From: JAJPXI01 sp051867655
Lineage (GTDB): Bacteria; Bacillota; Clostridia; Oscillospirales; Oscillospiraceae
NCBI GenBank assembly: GCA_051867655.1
Contig: JBJDYV010000050.1
Location: 1 to 43,418, forward strand
Length of the DNA: 43,418 nt
Direction: 5' to 3'
Each line of letters starts with the position of its first letter. The first letter of the stretch is position 1. Of this stretch, positions 23,411-31,407 are shown piece by piece. The notes beneath the pieces were generated by a model. The model had not been told where the DNA came from. It saw nothing but the letters and a program-made list of their open reading frames with translations, and ran no database searches. The position numbers and the translations under genes are program-made.

Positions 23411-23486
23411 TGGAGCGGGTGACGAGGCTCGAACTCGCTACCTCCACCTTGGCAAGGTGGCGCTCTACCAGATGAGCTACACCCGC
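23411..23486 (-). tRNA. tRNA-Gly (anticodon GCC)
   Basis: A 76-base cloverleaf read on the - strand: GCGGGTG acceptor, TAGCTCATCTGGTAGAGC D arm, anticodon loop CTTGCCAAG (GCC), GTTCGAGCC T loop, CACCCGC acceptor strand, and encoded CCA. All stems pair. Confidence 0.98.
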
Positions 23487-23499
23487 GACAACGAAAAAT

Positions 23500-23527
23500 A
23501 TTTTACCACATTTTCTGCACTTGTCAA
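23500..23527 (-). promoter_or_regulatory. Promoter of tRNA-Gly
   Basis: TTGACA (23527-23522), 16-base spacer, TAAAAT (23505-23500) on the - strand, ending 13 bases before the tRNA 5' end and starting just after the lipoprotein stop codon. Confidence 0.82.
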
Positions 23528-23530
23528 GGG

Positions 23531-24625
23531 CTAATTTAAATTTTCTGCTTTTTCTTCCTTCACAATGGGGGAAACACAGGCGGGATACTCCGCACTGTCC
23601 CACTCATAGGTCCCCTGCTCGGTCAGTTCGGCGTCGGTGACGGCGAAAAGCCCGGCGGACAGGTCCACATGGCGGTACTCCTGGCCGTCTTCGGTCACGA
23701 TGTTCCAGAAATGGGGCGCTCCGTCCAGCTTACCCCGCACCACCACGCACTCCACCTTTGCCTGGTCGCAGAGCAGCTGATAGGCCAGAGCGGCGCCCTC
23801 ACTGTCGGCCACGCCCTCCACCAGCGCGTCATAGGCGCTACTGTGTCCGGTTCCCTCCTCCACGGTCAGACCAGCCCGCATGGTGTCATACAGGCTCTCG
23901 GCCGTGGGGGACTCGCCCACCAGCTCCGGGGCCAGCTCCTTCAGCTCCTGGCTGCGCCGGAGCAAGGTTTCCGGGCTTTCCGGGTAGGTCAGATTGATCT
24001 CCACGATCCGCTGGTGCCCCGTGGCCGGGTAGAGGGAGATCGTCACCTCCGGCATGCCCAGGGCGGCGGCAGGCGCGTCATAGTAAGCCTGGCGCACCAG
24101 GTCCAGGATATAGTCCTCGTCCTCGGCAAAGTAGCTGACCCGCAGCACGGCCTCGGAGGAAAAGCTGGTCAGGGTCTTGCGCAGCTCCCGGCGGATGGCG
24201 CTGCTGCCGGTGACCGAAACGATGGAGGCCACCTGCTCGGGGGTGCGGCGGTAGGTGATGTCGATGTTGGCCTCATAATAGGAGACGATCAGGGAGTAGT
24301 CGTGCTTGATGTAATCCACGGCGTAGGCGCCCAGCGGGTCCTCCTGCACCACCTCCAGACAGGCACGGGTCAGGTCGGCCTCCACATCCTGGGCGGTGTA
24401 GTTGTACAGGTTCAGCACGCCGTGCTCCTCTCCCTCGGTCACCAGGTAGAGAACGGCGTTGACCAGGCCCTGGTAGTTTTCCACCCGCAGGGAGGAGGGG
24501 CCGCTGCCGGAGGAGGCCACCGGCTCGTAGGGGGCGATGGAGATGGAGTGCCGCTCCAGCATGGAGGCGCAGCCGGTCAGGGTCAGAACGAGCGCCAGCA
24601 GCAGCGCAAGGATGGCTTTTTTCAC
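23531..24625 (-). CDS. Lipoprotein with transglutaminase-like domain lacking the catalytic cysteine
   Basis: 364 residues. Lipoprotein signal with lipobox LTGC (Cys19), so membrane-anchored outside. The central 200 residues are unassigned. The C-terminal 90 residues follow the transglutaminase-like pattern: the position normally occupied by Cys in a C-x-G-[YA] motif reads DSEGAALAYQLL (Ser), while the His (PHFWNIV) and Asp (HVDLSAG) of the triad are kept. A GTG start is used with AAGGGGG upstream. Last gene of the topoisomerase-led run. Probably a non-catalytic binding domain acting at the cell wall; function unknown. Confidence 0.82.
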   Translation of the reverse strand: MKKAILALLLALVLTLTGCASMLERHSISIAPYEPVASSGSGPSSLRVENYQGLVNAVLYLVTEGEEHGVLNLYNYTAQDVEADLTRACLEVVQEDPLGAYAVDYIKHDYSLIVSYYEANIDITYRRTPEQVASIVSVTGSSAIRRELRKTLTSFSSEAVLRVSYFAEDEDYILDLVRQAYYDAPAAALGMPEVTISLYPATGHQRIVEINLTYPESPETLLRRSQELKELAPELVGESPTAESLYDTMRAGLTVEEGTGHSSAYDALVEGVADSEGAALAYQLLCDQAKVECVVVRGKLDGAPHFWNIVTEDGQEYRHVDLSAGLFAVTDAELTEQGTYEWDSAEYPACVSPIVKEEKAENLN

Positions 24626-24659
24626 TTCGACCGCGCCCCCTTTCGGAAATGTTTGAATC

Positions 24660-25250
24660 TTAGTAGCCCAGCTCCTGGTCGATCAGCACGACCTCCGCCC
24701 GCTGGATGCCGAAGGGCTTTTTCCACAGCACGTTCAGGCCGCGGCAGATGCGCTCGGGGCTGCTGCAGTTGTAGCACTTGTCGCCCTTGACCGCGCAGGG
24801 GGTCTTCCGCCCCAGCCGCTGGGCGTTCCGGGGCGAGGCGATGTTGCGGGCACGCCACAGGGCGGAATCGTAGTCCGGGGCGATCTTGTTTTTTCCCACC
24901 ACCAGGTACAGCTCCTCATGGCCGAACATGGTGGAGGCCACCCGGTTGCCGGTACCGTCGATGTTGATGATCTCCCCGGTCTCCGCCAGGCCGTTGACCG
25001 AGCAAATATACACTTGGGTAGTGGCCGCCTCCGGGGGGACGTTTCCCGGCTGGTGGCGGTACAGGGTGGCGTGGGAGGCCAGCCGGTCCAGCAGGCCCAT
25101 CTCCTGCAGGGTCACGGAGCCGCCGTGGCCCACCGTCTTGCCGTCCAGCTTTTTATCCAGGTAATCGCAGGCCTCGTCCGCGGTGGCGAAGCAGGACACG
25201 TCAAAGCCGTTCGCTTCCAGATTTTTGCGCAGGGTCTCAAAGTCAGCCAT
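24660..25250 (-). CDS. LUD-domain protein (LutC/YkgG-like)
   Basis: 196 residues. LUD (DUF162) pattern: GKTVGHGGSVTLQEMGLLDRL, then CSVNGLAETGEIINIDGTGNRVASTMFGHE. A Cys-rich tail (GDKCYNCSSPERIC) near residue 160 is seen in stand-alone clostridial LUD proteins. LutC participates in L-lactate oxidation with LutAB, but those partners are not here, so a lactate role is not supported. ATG at 25250 follows GAGGAGG; the upstream frame is not used. Confidence 0.88.
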   Translation of the reverse strand: MADFETLRKNLEANGFDVSCFATADEACDYLDKKLDGKTVGHGGSVTLQEMGLLDRLASHATLYRHQPGNVPPEAATTQVYICSVNGLAETGEIINIDGTGNRVASTMFGHEELYLVVGKNKIAPDYDSALWRARNIASPRNAQRLGRKTPCAVKGDKCYNCSSPERICRGLNVLWKKPFGIQRAEVVLIDQELGY

Positions 25251-25298
25251 ATGTACTCCTCCTCGTTTTCGGGGCGCTTCTGCGCCCCAAAAACACAA

Positions 25299-26153
25299 TT
25301 ACAGGTCATTCTGTTTATATTCCCGGAAGCCGTCGCCCAGCACCTCGTGGGCCTCGCACACGATCAGGAAGGCGGTGGGGTCCAGCTCCTTGACGGTGCG
25401 CTTGAGCTGGACGATCTGCCGCTGCTTGAAGGCCACCAGCAGCACCTGCTTGTCCTCCCCGGACCAGGCGCCCTGCCCCTTCAGAATGGTCACGCCCCGG
25501 TCCATGTCATGCATGATGGCCGCGGCGATCTCCTCCGGGTGGCTGCTGATGATATAGGCCACCTTGGCGTTGTCCATGCCATAGAGCACCCCGTCCATGA
25601 CCAGGGTGGAGATATACAGGGACACCACGCCGTACAGGGCGCTGTCCAGGCTGCGGAAGACCAGAGCCACCACCACGATGACGACCAGATCCACGGCCAT
25701 CAGCAGCTTGCCCACGGGCAGCCAGGGCAGGGGCAGCTTCAGCAGGCGGGCGATCAGGTCGGTGCCGCCGGTGGTGGCCCCCTGCTGGAAGATCACGCCC
25801 ATGGCGGCCCCGATGAGAACGCCGCCGTAGATGCAGGCCAGCAGAGGGTTCATGGGCTGGAACTGATAGAGGGAATCCAGCACGTCGATGAACACGGAGG
25901 ACACTCCCATGGCGAACAGGGAGGTCACCAGCAGCCGTCCGCCCAGCAGCTTCCAGCCCAGCAGGAACAGGGGGATGTTCAGCAGGATGACCACCGTGCC
26001 GATGGGCGCCCAGGGGAGCGCGGCGTTGATGATCTGCGCCACGCCGGTCAGGCCGCCGAAGGCGATGCCGTTGGGGACGTAGCACCAGTTGAAGCCCACG
26101 GCGTACACCGCCGAGGCCAAAATGATCCAGAGATAGGGCAGGACTTTTTTCAA
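25299..26153 (-). CDS. YitT family membrane protein (DUF161 + DUF2179)
   Basis: 284 residues: five to six helices (residues about 5-190) with GLTGVAQIIN and the conserved QQGATTGGTDLIARLL, followed by a soluble DUF2179 domain containing RGVTILKGQGAWSGE. Widespread Firmicutes family without firm function. TTG start, with AAGGAAGG overlapping the end of the preceding topoisomerase gene; 21 bases separate them. Confidence 0.93.
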   Translation of the reverse strand: MKKVLPYLWIILASAVYAVGFNWCYVPNGIAFGGLTGVAQIINAALPWAPIGTVVILLNIPLFLLGWKLLGGRLLVTSLFAMGVSSVFIDVLDSLYQFQPMNPLLACIYGGVLIGAAMGVIFQQGATTGGTDLIARLLKLPLPWLPVGKLLMAVDLVVIVVVALVFRSLDSALYGVVSLYISTLVMDGVLYGMDNAKVAYIISSHPEEIAAAIMHDMDRGVTILKGQGAWSGEDKQVLLVAFKQRQIVQLKRTVKELDPTAFLIVCEAHEVLGDGFREYKQNDL

Positions 26154-26174
26154 CCGCTGTACACCTTCCTTTTC

Positions 26175-28418
26175 TTACAGCAGGCTCATCTGCTCCTCGC
26201 CCCGGTCTTCCTCCTTGAGAAGGGCGCCGGCGATGGGCAGGCTGCGGGCCCGGTAGCGGGCCACATTGACGATGGGAGTCTGCGTCAGCGGGAGGGCCTT
26301 TTCCACCTTGTACTTGGCCTTCAGGGTCATGACGTTGACGCCCTGGGTGTTCCGGGTGGTCTTGGGGTTCAGGCTGGCGGTGTGGAACACCACCGCGCGG
26401 CCCTCGGTGGAGATCACCGCCACCTCCAGGTCCTCGGTCAGAAGCAGGGCGGAGACCAGCGGGCTCTTGTCGCTGTACGCGCCGGTCAGACGGCGGCGGC
26501 GGGTCTGGGTCTGGTAGGCGCTCAGCTCCACCCGGGCGGCCTTGCCGTTTTCAAAGAAGAACAGCAGGTGGGCGGAGTAGTCTCCGGGCAGGCAGGCCCA
26601 CACCACGCTCTCGCCCTCGTCGAAGCCCAGCTTGGTGGGCAGATAGTCGCCCAGGGCGCTGGCCTTGGTGTCGGCGAAGTCGGACAGACGGGCCTTGTAG
26701 CACTGCTGAGTGTCGGTGAAGACCATGATCTCGTCCTTGTTGCCGGCCTCCCAGCTCTGGGCAGGTCCGTCGCCCTCCTTATACTTCTGCTCGGACGCCA
26801 TGCGCAGGGACTGGGGGGTGATCTTTTTCAGATAACCCTCCCGGGACAGGAACAGGTTCACCGGGTAATCGGGGACGTCCTCCTCCGCCTCGGGCTCGGC
26901 GCTGGCCTGATACTCGTAGACGATCTCGGTGCGGCGGGGGACGGCGTACTTCTTCTTCACGTCGGCCAGCTCATCGGCGATGATCTTTTTGACCCGCTGG
27001 GGGTGATCCACGATATCCTGCAGGTCGGCGATCTCGTCCTCCAAGGTAGAGGTTTCCTCGACCCGCTTCAAAATATACTCTTTGTTGATGTTGCGCAGCC
27101 GGATGTCGGCCACATACTCCGCCTGGACCTGGTCGATGCCGAAGCCGATCATCAGGTTGGGGATGACCTCGGCCTCCTCCTCGGTCTCCCGGATGATCTT
27201 GATGGCCTTGTCGATGTCCAGCAGGATCTTTTTCAGGCCCTTCAACAGGTGCAGCTTCTCCTGCTTCTTCTTCATGACGAAGTAGGTGCGCCGGCGCACG
27301 CCGTCCATGCGCCAGGCGGTCCACTCCTCCAGGATCTCGCCCACGCCCATGACCCGGGGGGTGCCCGCGATCAGGATGTTGAAGTTGCAGCCGAAGGAGT
27401 CCTGCAGGGGGGTGGACTTGAACAGCTTCTGCATCAGCTTGTCCGGGTCGGTGCCCCGCTTCAGGTCAATGGTCAGCTTCAGGCCGGACAGGTCGGTCTC
27501 GTCCCGCATGTCGGCGATCTCTTTGATCTTGCCCGCCTTGATCAGCTCGGCCACCTTGTCGAGAATGGCCTCGGCGGTGGTGGTGTAGGGGATCTCGTAG
27601 ATCTCGATCAGGTTGCCCGCCTTGTCGTAGCGCCAGCGGCCCCGCACCTTGAAGGAGCCGCGGCCGGTGGCGTAGATCTGGGCCAGCTCCGCTCCGTCGT
27701 ACAGCAGCTCGCCGCCGGTGGGGAAGTCGGGGGCCTTCAGGATGGACAGCAGGTCGCAGCCCGGGTCCTTCATATAGGCGATGGCGGCGTCGCATACCTC
27801 GCCCAGGTTGAAGCCGCACAGGTTGGAGGCCATGCCCACGGCGATGCCCTGGTTGGCGGACACCAGCACGTTGGGGAAGGTGGTGGGCAGCAGGGAGGGC
27901 TCCTGCATGGAGCCGTCGTAGTTGTCCACGAAGTCCACCGTGTCCTGGTCGATGTCCCGGAACAGCTCGGCGCAGATGGGGTCCAGCCGGGCCTCGGTGT
28001 ACCGGCTGGCGGCCCAGGCCATGTCCCGGGAGTACACCTTGCCGAAGTTGCCCTTGGAGTCCACCAGCGGGTGCAGCAGGGCGCCGTAGCCCCGGCTCAG
28101 GCGCACCATGGTGTCGTAGATGGCGGCGTCGCCGTGGGGGTTGAGCTTCATGGTCTGGCCCACGATGTTGGCGCTCTTGGTGCGCGCGCCCCCCAGCAGC
28201 TTCATCTGGTACATGGTGTACAGCAGCTTGCGGTGGGAGGGCTTGAAGCCGTCGATCTCCGGGATGGCCCGGGAGACGATGACGCTCATGGCGTAGGGCA
28301 TGTAGTTCAGCTCCAGCGTCTCGGTGATGGGCTGTTCCAGCACCTCGGGCCGCAGGCCCATGACGTTGGGGTTGTTGACGCGCTTGACGCCCTCTTCGGG
28401 CTTTTTCTTTTTGGCCAT
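26175..28418 (-). CDS. Type IIA DNA topoisomerase subunit A (ParC/GyrA-like, divergent)
   Basis: 747 residues. Winged-helix/tower core with the DNA-cleaving Tyr140 in AASRYTEARL, then the GyrA fold; a shortened C-terminal beta-pinwheel region with RGDxxI-type blocks not obvious. The quinolone-pocket segment reads HGDAAIYDTMVRL: Ala98 replaces the usual Ser (E. coli GyrA Ser83), while Asp102 is kept. Pairs with the B subunit gene upstream in the same operon. Could be topoisomerase IV or a second, clostridia-specific enzyme; the canonical gyrA probably lies elsewhere. Confidence 0.93.
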   Translation of the reverse strand: MAKKKKPEEGVKRVNNPNVMGLRPEVLEQPITETLELNYMPYAMSVIVSRAIPEIDGFKPSHRKLLYTMYQMKLLGGARTKSANIVGQTMKLNPHGDAAIYDTMVRLSRGYGALLHPLVDSKGNFGKVYSRDMAWAASRYTEARLDPICAELFRDIDQDTVDFVDNYDGSMQEPSLLPTTFPNVLVSANQGIAVGMASNLCGFNLGEVCDAAIAYMKDPGCDLLSILKAPDFPTGGELLYDGAELAQIYATGRGSFKVRGRWRYDKAGNLIEIYEIPYTTTAEAILDKVAELIKAGKIKEIADMRDETDLSGLKLTIDLKRGTDPDKLMQKLFKSTPLQDSFGCNFNILIAGTPRVMGVGEILEEWTAWRMDGVRRRTYFVMKKKQEKLHLLKGLKKILLDIDKAIKIIRETEEEAEVIPNLMIGFGIDQVQAEYVADIRLRNINKEYILKRVEETSTLEDEIADLQDIVDHPQRVKKIIADELADVKKKYAVPRRTEIVYEYQASAEPEAEEDVPDYPVNLFLSREGYLKKITPQSLRMASEQKYKEGDGPAQSWEAGNKDEIMVFTDTQQCYKARLSDFADTKASALGDYLPTKLGFDEGESVVWACLPGDYSAHLLFFFENGKAARVELSAYQTQTRRRRLTGAYSDKSPLVSALLLTEDLEVAVISTEGRAVVFHTASLNPKTTRNTQGVNVMTLKAKYKVEKALPLTQTPIVNVARYRARSLPIAGALLKEEDRGEEQMSLL

Positions 28419-28452
28419 TGGGATCAGTCCTTATCAAAGACGATTTATAAAG

Positions 28453-28641
28453 TTATCCGTTCCGCTGGTACAGGAAAATGGAGACATAGACGCTGATCCA
28501 GAAAAGGAGAATGTAGACCAGCGCGGTGAAAAGCAGCGTCAGAACGATGCGCAGAAGGGGATGCAGACGGGTGCGGCGCAGCCTGCGCCAGAGCAGCCAG
28601 CCCAGCAGGCAGGCCAGAATAAAGATCAGAAACACATACAT
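28453..28641 (-). CDS. Small two-helix membrane protein between topoisomerase genes
   Basis: 62 residues: helix 1 at residues 2-18, basic loop WRRLRRTRLH, helix 2 at residues 31-55. It fits exactly into the 240-base gap between the two topoisomerase subunit genes on the same strand. The ribosome site is weak, so expression is uncertain. No known family. Confidence 0.55.
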   Translation of the reverse strand: MYVFLIFILACLLGWLLWRRLRRTRLHPLLRIVLTLLFTALVYILLFWISVYVSIFLYQRNG

Positions 28642-28658
28642 TCTGTGGTTCGCCTGCC

Positions 28659-30644
28659 CTACGAAATATCCGCCAGGTCCAGATACTTATACCCCTCGTC
28701 GGCGATGTGGTCCTTGCGGCCCTGCAGGTTGTCGCCCAGCAGCAGGTCAAAGGTAGCGGCGGTGCGCTCCACGTCCTCGGGCATGACCTTGATCAGCCGC
28801 CGGGTCTCCGGGTTCATGGTGGTCAGCCACATCATCTCCGGGTCGTTCTCGCCCAGGCCCTTGGAGCGGTTGATGATGCACTTCTTGCCGGCCAGCTCGC
28901 CGTTTACAATGTCTGCCTTTTCCTTGTCGGAGTAGGCGAACCAGGTCTTTTCCTTGTAAATGATCTCGTACAGGGGGGATTCGGCGATATAGACGTACCC
29001 CTGATCGATCAGGGTGGGGGTCAGGCGGTAGAGCATGGTCAGAATCAGGGTGCGGATCTGGAAACCGTCCACGTCGGCATCGGTGCAGATGACCACCTTG
29101 TTCCAGCGCAGGTTGTCCAGGTCGAAGGCGGCCAGGTCCTTGGCCCGCTTGTCGCTGACCTCCACGCCGCAGCCCAGCACGCGGATCAGGTCGGTGATGA
29201 TCTCGCTTTTGAAGATGCGGGCGTAGTCGGCCTTCAGACAGTTCAGAATTTTGCCGCGCACGGGCATGATGCCCTGGAATTCCGCGTCCCGGGAGAGCTT
29301 GACGCTGCCCAGAGCGGAGTCGCCCTCCACGATATACAGCTCCCGCCGTTCCACATCCTTGGTGCGGCAGTCCACGAACTTCTGCACCCGGTTGGAGATG
29401 TCCATGCTGCCCGACAGCTTCTTCTTGATGTTCAGCCGGGCCTTCTCCGCCGTCTCCCGGGAGCGCTTGTTGATCAGCACCTGCTCGGCAATCTTCTGGG
29501 CGTCGAAGGGGTTTTCGATGAAGTAGACCTCCAGCTGGGAGCGCAGGAACTCCGTCATGGCCTCCTGAACGAACTTGTTGTTGATGGCCTTTTTGGTCTG
29601 GTTTTCGTAGGAGGTCTGGGTGGAGAAGTTGTTGGACACCAGAACCAGGCAGTCCTGCACGTCGTTCCAGGTCAGCTTGCTCTCGTTCTTCTGGTACTTG
29701 CCCTGCTGCTTGATATAGGCGTCGATGGCGGACACGAAGGCGGAGCGCATGGCCTTTTCCGGGCAGCCGCCGTGCTCCAGCCAGGAGGAGTTGTGGTAGT
29801 GCTCGATGACCTGCACCGTGTTGGAGAAGCAGAAGGAGACCGACAGCTTCACCTTGTACTCTGGCTTGTCCTCCCGGTCGCGGCCCCGGCGCTCGGTCTG
29901 CCAGAACACGGGCTGGGTCAGGGTGTTCTCCCCCGCCAGCTCGGTGACGTAGTCCACGATGCCGTTTTCGTATTTGAACTCGGTGGTCTCGAATTTGCCG
30001 GGGGCGGTCTCGTTGCGCAGCCGGAAGGTGACCCCCGCGTTGACCACCGCCTGGCGCTTCATGACGTCCAGGTAGTAGTCCAGGGGGATGTCGATGTCGG
30101 TGAACACGTCCAGGTCGGGCTTCCAGCGGAAGGTGGAGCCGGTCTTTTTGCCCCGGTCGGTGGGCTCCTTGTGCAGGCCGCCGATGTTCTCGCCCTTCTC
30201 AAAGTGCAGGGTGTATTTGAAGCCGTCCCGGCGGATGGTGGCGTCAAAGTATTCGCTGGCGTACTGGGTGGCGCAGGAGCCCAGGCCGTTCAGGCCCAGG
30301 GAGTACTCGTAGTTCTCCCCCTGGTCGTTGCCGTATTTGCCGCCGGCGTACAGCTCGCAGAAAACCAGCTCCCAGTTGTACTTCTGCTCCTTCTCGTTCC
30401 AGTCCACAGGGCAGCCGCGGCCCTGGTCCTCCACCTCGATGGACTTGTCCAGGAAGCGGGTGACGGTGATCAGGGTGCCGTGGCCCTCCCGGGCCTCGTC
30501 AATGGCGTTGGACAGGATCTCAAAAACCGCGTGCTCGCAGCCCTCCAGGGCGTCGGAGCCGAAGATGACCCCCGGGCGCTTGCGGACCCGGTCGGCCCCC
30601 TTCAGGGCGGAAATGGACTCGTTGCCGTAGTTCTTTTTGGGCAT
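28659..30644 (-). CDS. Type IIA DNA topoisomerase subunit B (ParE/GyrB-like, divergent)
   Basis: 661 residues. GHKL ATPase domain: RKRPGVIFGS, EILSNAIDEAREG and EDQGRGCPVDW. Transducer region, then TOPRIM: YIVEGDSALGSVKLSRDAEF (canonical enzymes read EGDSAGGSA), PVRGKILN, and magnesium-binding TDADVDGFQIRTLIL. ATG preceded by GAGGG at 7 bases. Heads the operon with its A subunit. Sequence details suggest a lineage distinct from standard GyrB/ParE. Confidence 0.93.
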   Translation of the reverse strand: MPKKNYGNESISALKGADRVRKRPGVIFGSDALEGCEHAVFEILSNAIDEAREGHGTLITVTRFLDKSIEVEDQGRGCPVDWNEKEQKYNWELVFCELYAGGKYGNDQGENYEYSLGLNGLGSCATQYASEYFDATIRRDGFKYTLHFEKGENIGGLHKEPTDRGKKTGSTFRWKPDLDVFTDIDIPLDYYLDVMKRQAVVNAGVTFRLRNETAPGKFETTEFKYENGIVDYVTELAGENTLTQPVFWQTERRGRDREDKPEYKVKLSVSFCFSNTVQVIEHYHNSSWLEHGGCPEKAMRSAFVSAIDAYIKQQGKYQKNESKLTWNDVQDCLVLVSNNFSTQTSYENQTKKAINNKFVQEAMTEFLRSQLEVYFIENPFDAQKIAEQVLINKRSRETAEKARLNIKKKLSGSMDISNRVQKFVDCRTKDVERRELYIVEGDSALGSVKLSRDAEFQGIMPVRGKILNCLKADYARIFKSEIITDLIRVLGCGVEVSDKRAKDLAAFDLDNLRWNKVVICTDADVDGFQIRTLILTMLYRLTPTLIDQGYVYIAESPLYEIIYKEKTWFAYSDKEKADIVNGELAGKKCIINRSKGLGENDPEMMWLTTMNPETRRLIKVMPEDVERTAATFDLLLGDNLQGRKDHIADEGYKYLDLADIS

Positions 30645-30682
30645 GGTCGTCCCTCACATTCATAGGCGTACTAAATCACTTT

Positions 30683-30712
30683 ATTGTATCCTATTTTCCT
30701 CGCAAGTGTCAA
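30683..30712 (-). promoter_or_regulatory. Promoter of the topoisomerase operon
   Basis: TTGACA (30712-30707), 18-base spacer, TACAAT (30688-30683) on the - strand, about 40 bases before the B-subunit ATG. Confidence 0.8.
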
Positions 30713-30750
30713 GGCGAACCGGAATAGATCCTCTCCCGGTATGAAATCAG

Positions 30751-30778
30751 GAATATTTGTCCAAACTACCCATAAAAT
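30751..30778 (+). promoter_or_regulatory. SigE-like promoter of yaaL-bofA
   Basis: GAATATT (30751-30757), 13-base spacer, CATAAAAT (30771-30778), a close match to the SigE consensus. bofA is a SigE-regulon gene in Bacillus subtilis. Confidence 0.6.
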
Positions 30779-30824
30779 GGTTACAGAAACCAATGCTTTT
30801 CTTTTTGAGAGAGGAGGGAGCAAC

Positions 30825-31100
30825 GTGGCACAGCCTGCCAAAACATTTTCCCTGCGGAGAAAGCAGGACTCCCCCGCGCAGCAGGAGCGCCGGGAGCTGC
30901 TGGAGGGACTGGCCCGGACGCGGGTGCTCATCAACCAGGCGTACGCCTGCTTCAACCGGGAGAGCGACCCGGATCTGATCGAGTCCTATGTGTTTGAGAT
31001 CAACGCCCTGCAGAGCCGGTACTCCTACCTGCTGCGGCGGGTGCGGGAGCTGGAGCAGGAGCGGGAGCAGCCGACGGTCCTGCCGGCGGCGGAGGCCTGA
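30825..31100 (+). CDS. DUF2508 family protein (YaaL-like)
   Basis: 91 residues, helical. Core segment INQAYACFNRESDPDLIESY followed by ALQSRYSYLLRRVRELE matches DUF2508/YaaL. GTG start at 30825 follows GGAGGG; the longer upstream frame has no ribosome site. In Bacillus subtilis yaaL also precedes bofA, so gene order is conserved. Function unknown; possibly linked to sporulation through co-transcription. Confidence 0.88.
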   Translation: MAQPAKTFSLRRKQDSPAQQERRELLEGLARTRVLINQAYACFNRESDPDLIESYVFEINALQSRYSYLLRRVRELEQEREQPTVLPAAEA

Positions 31101-31101
31101 G

Positions 31102-31362
31102 ATGGCGCCGTGGGTAAAAATGGCCATCGGGGCCATTCTCCTGCTGCTTGCCATCGGCGTGCTGCGCCGCCCCCTGCGGGGGCTGCTGCGGCTGCTGGCG
31201 CGCATGGCGGCGGGACTGGCCGGTTTGTTCGCCTTCAGCCAGGTGGGCGGGCTCATCGGCGTGACCCTGGGGGTCAACCTGGTCAACGCCCTGGTGGTGG
31301 CCCTGCTGGGCGTGCCCGGGTTCGGGCTCCTGCTGATGCTGAATTGGGCCTTACAGGTGTAA
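31102..31362 (+). CDS. bofA: Pro-sigma-K processing inhibitor BofA
   Basis: 86 residues with two or three hydrophobic helices. The C-terminal signature LGVNLVNALVVALLGVPGFG is the BofA hallmark. In sporulating Bacillus, BofA sits in the outer forespore membrane with SpoIVFA and holds the SpoIVFB protease inactive until the forespore signal arrives. ATG one base after the yaaL stop, with GGAGG inside the yaaL end. Many Clostridia keep bofA even with modified SigK control. Confidence 0.93.
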   Translation: MAPWVKMAIGAILLLLAIGVLRRPLRGLLRLLARMAAGLAGLFAFSQVGGLIGVTLGVNLVNALVVALLGVPGFGLLLMLNWALQV

Positions 31363-31365
31363 ATG

Positions 31366-31404
31366 AAAACCGGAAGTTTTCCGTTTCGGAAAACTTCCGG
31401 TTTT
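31366..31404. terminator. Bidirectional terminator
   Basis: Perfect 18-bp stem (31366-31383 with 31387-31404) and 3-base loop, starting AAAA and ending TTTT. It separates convergent bofA and the P-type-ATPase-like gene. Confidence 0.93.
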
Positions 31405-31407
31405 GAC

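Noticed and set aside
24918..28496. A 1192-codon open frame on the + strand
   Set aside because: It runs antisense through the LUD, YitT and topoisomerase genes; high GC suppresses stop codons. No protein family features and low-complexity composition.
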